Assembly: GCA_021413975.1 (NCBI GenBank)
Contig: JAIOPJ010000055.1
Span: 117,342-181,341 of the forward strand
Reading direction: 5' to 3'
Length of the DNA stretch: 64,000 bases
DNA from: Gemmatimonadota bacterium
GTDB taxonomy: Bacteria; Gemmatimonadota; Gemmatimonadetes; Gemmatimonadales; Gemmatimonadaceae
In this document: piece by piece, positions 63,006-64,000 of the stretch
How positions within the stretch are numbered: position 1 is the stretch's first letter
How the letters are laid out: each line of letters begins with the position of its first letter
Made by a program: the position numbers and the translations under genes
The notes under the pieces: generated by a model
Told to the model about the DNA's origin: nothing
The model's input: only the letters and a program-made list of their open reading frames with translations
The model's database searches: none

Positions 63006-64000
63006 AGGTCCTCATCCGCACCTTCGGCTGCCGCGCCAATCAGTACGATTCCGAGCAGGTGCGCTCCCTCTGCGAGGGCGCGGGCCACGAGGTCGTCGAC
63101 GCGGGTGAGGCCGACGTGGCGGTGCTCAACTCCTGCGCCGTCACGCGCGACGCCGAGGCCGACCTGCGCCAGGCCGTGCGACGGATCGCGCGTGAGCGGC
63201 CCGGGACGCGCGTGGTGGTGACGGGGTGCGCGGCGGCGCGCTCGGGCGCGGAGATCGGCCGGCTGCCCGGCGTGACTGACGTGATCGCGGGCGCTGACCT
63301 TGCCGCGGTCGCCGCAGCGCTCGGGCTGCGCCGTGCGCCTGCACCGGCACTGGACGCAGCCGATGCGTCCGAGGGCGCGTTCACTCCGCTCACGCGTTCG
63401 AGACGGCAGAGCACCGCGCGCGCCACTCTCCGCGTGCAGGATGGCTGTGACGAGCATTGCACCTTCTGCGCGACCACGCTCGCGCGCGGTGCGCACCGCT
63501 CGCGAAGCGTGCGCGAACTCGTCGACGAGGCGCGCGGGCTGGCCGAACACCATCCCGAGATCGTGCTCACCGGCGTCCACGTGGGCTCGTGGGGGCGCGA
63601 GCACGGCAGCACGATCGGGGCGCTCGTGACGGCGCTCGTGCACGGAGTGCCCGAGGCGCGCTTCCGGCTCGCGTCGGTCGAGGCGACGGAGGTGGACCCC
63701 GAACTCGCCGAGTGGCTGCGCGACGGCGGCGCGCGCGTCTGTCCCTACCTGCACGCCCCGCTGCAGTCGGGGAGCGACGCCGTGCTGAAGCGCATGGGGC
63801 GGCACTGGTACTCGGCGGGCGGATACACGGCCGCGATAGAACGGCTGACCAACGGTCGTGCGCGCTTCGGGCTCGGTGCCGACGTCATGGCGGGCTTTCC
63901 CGGGGAGACCGAAGCCGACCACGCCGCGTCGGTGGCACTCGTGCGCGCGTTGCCGTTCACGCACCTTCACGTCTTCCCGTACTCGCCGCGCCCCGGCACG
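63002..64000 (+). CDS. mtaB: tRNA methylthiotransferase MtaB-like (partial, runs off the window)
   Basis: Radical-SAM enzyme that adds a methylthio group to t6A37 in tRNA. The UPF0004 domain has TFGCRANQYDSEQ and NSCAVTRDAEADLRQA with cluster Cys residues. The radical-SAM cluster is CDEHCTFC. LTGVHVGSWG and PYLHAPLQSGSDAVLKRMGR are conserved. The start is GTG inside the histidine-kinase stop. MtaB rather than MiaB or RimO is inferred from the CRANQ N-terminus. The C-terminus is beyond base 64000. Confidence 0.88.
   Translation, partial: MKVLIRTFGCRANQYDSEQVRSLCEGAGHEVVDAGEADVAVLNSCAVTRDAEADLRQAVRRIARERPGTRVVVTGCAAARSGAEIGRLPGVTDVIAGADLAAVAAALGLRRAPAPALDAADASEGAFTPLTRSRRQSTARATLRVQDGCDEHCTFCATTLARGAHRSRSVRELVDEARGLAEHHPEIVLTGVHVGSWGREHGSTIGALVTALVHGVPEARFRLASVEATEVDPELAEWLRDGGARVCPYLHAPLQSGSDAVLKRMGRHWYSAGGYTAAIERLTNGRARFGLGADVMAGFPGETEADHAASVALVRALPFTHLHVFPYSPRPGT

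Overview
The window is GC-rich chromosomal DNA (about 70% G+C by eye), gene-dense and with very few strong Shine-Dalgarno sites. The content suggests a member of Gemmatimonadota: a dcw cell-division cluster, several Ser/Thr kinases of the PknB/TolB and kinase-SUMF1 types, a giant Ig-like lipoprotein, VPS10/sialidase-like secreted propellers and many small lipoproteins and outer-membrane barrels. This placement is inferred from gene families, not from a marker gene.

Layout. 1-9619: tail of a probable murG, then murC-ftsQ-ftsA, a reversed CZB-domain gene, ftsZ, an M23 peptidase, a VWA-like membrane protein and a reversed aldo/keto reductase. 9721-10363: a Phd/YefM-RelE/ParE type toxin-antitoxin pair with a clear promoter and operator. 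10400-13425: ftsY-recG. 13469-19111: a lower-GC accessory block holding an OLD-type ATPase/TOPRIM nuclease, then a decayed second copy of the recG 3' end, then a PD-(D/E)XK-like nuclease translationally coupled to a large SF2 helicase. I read the last two as a Hachiman/AbpAB-like defence pair. 19284-23977: a kinase-TolB pseudogene facing an ECF sigma factor, a 21-bp-period repeat tract, a helical protein of unknown function and a strong terminator. 23981-35651: OmpA-like lipoprotein and CSS-EAL phosphodiesterase (overlapping genes), a small membrane protein, a 2000-residue Ig-like lipoprotein with five tandem 230-residue repeats, and three secreted or envelope proteins. 35701-43866: SET-domain protein, SRPBCC protein, a decaying kinase-SUMF1-hydrolase gene, a membrane protein, a large secreted propeller protein and a K+ channel-like protein. 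44038-53955: hydrolase, TPR protein, asparaginase, small zinc-ribbon protein, lipoprotein, asnS, deoC, a two-domain ALDH16-like dehydrogenase and mazG. 54069-64000: an intact kinase, then a tightly overlapping run alr-deoB-cdd-lipoprotein-barrel-receiver/histidine kinase-mtaB that leaves the window.

Functional themes are cell division and envelope growth (murC, ftsQAZ, M23 peptidase, alr, ftsY), deoxynucleoside salvage and breakdown (cdd, deoB, deoC, aldehyde dehydrogenase) and phage defence next to recG. The most notable observations are the recG-tail duplication bounding the defence genes, a dispersed palindromic element inserted in frame in the dehydrogenase gene, a recurring TANNNT box 7-10 bases before ATG that suggests leaderless transcription, and two kinase genes in visible decay.
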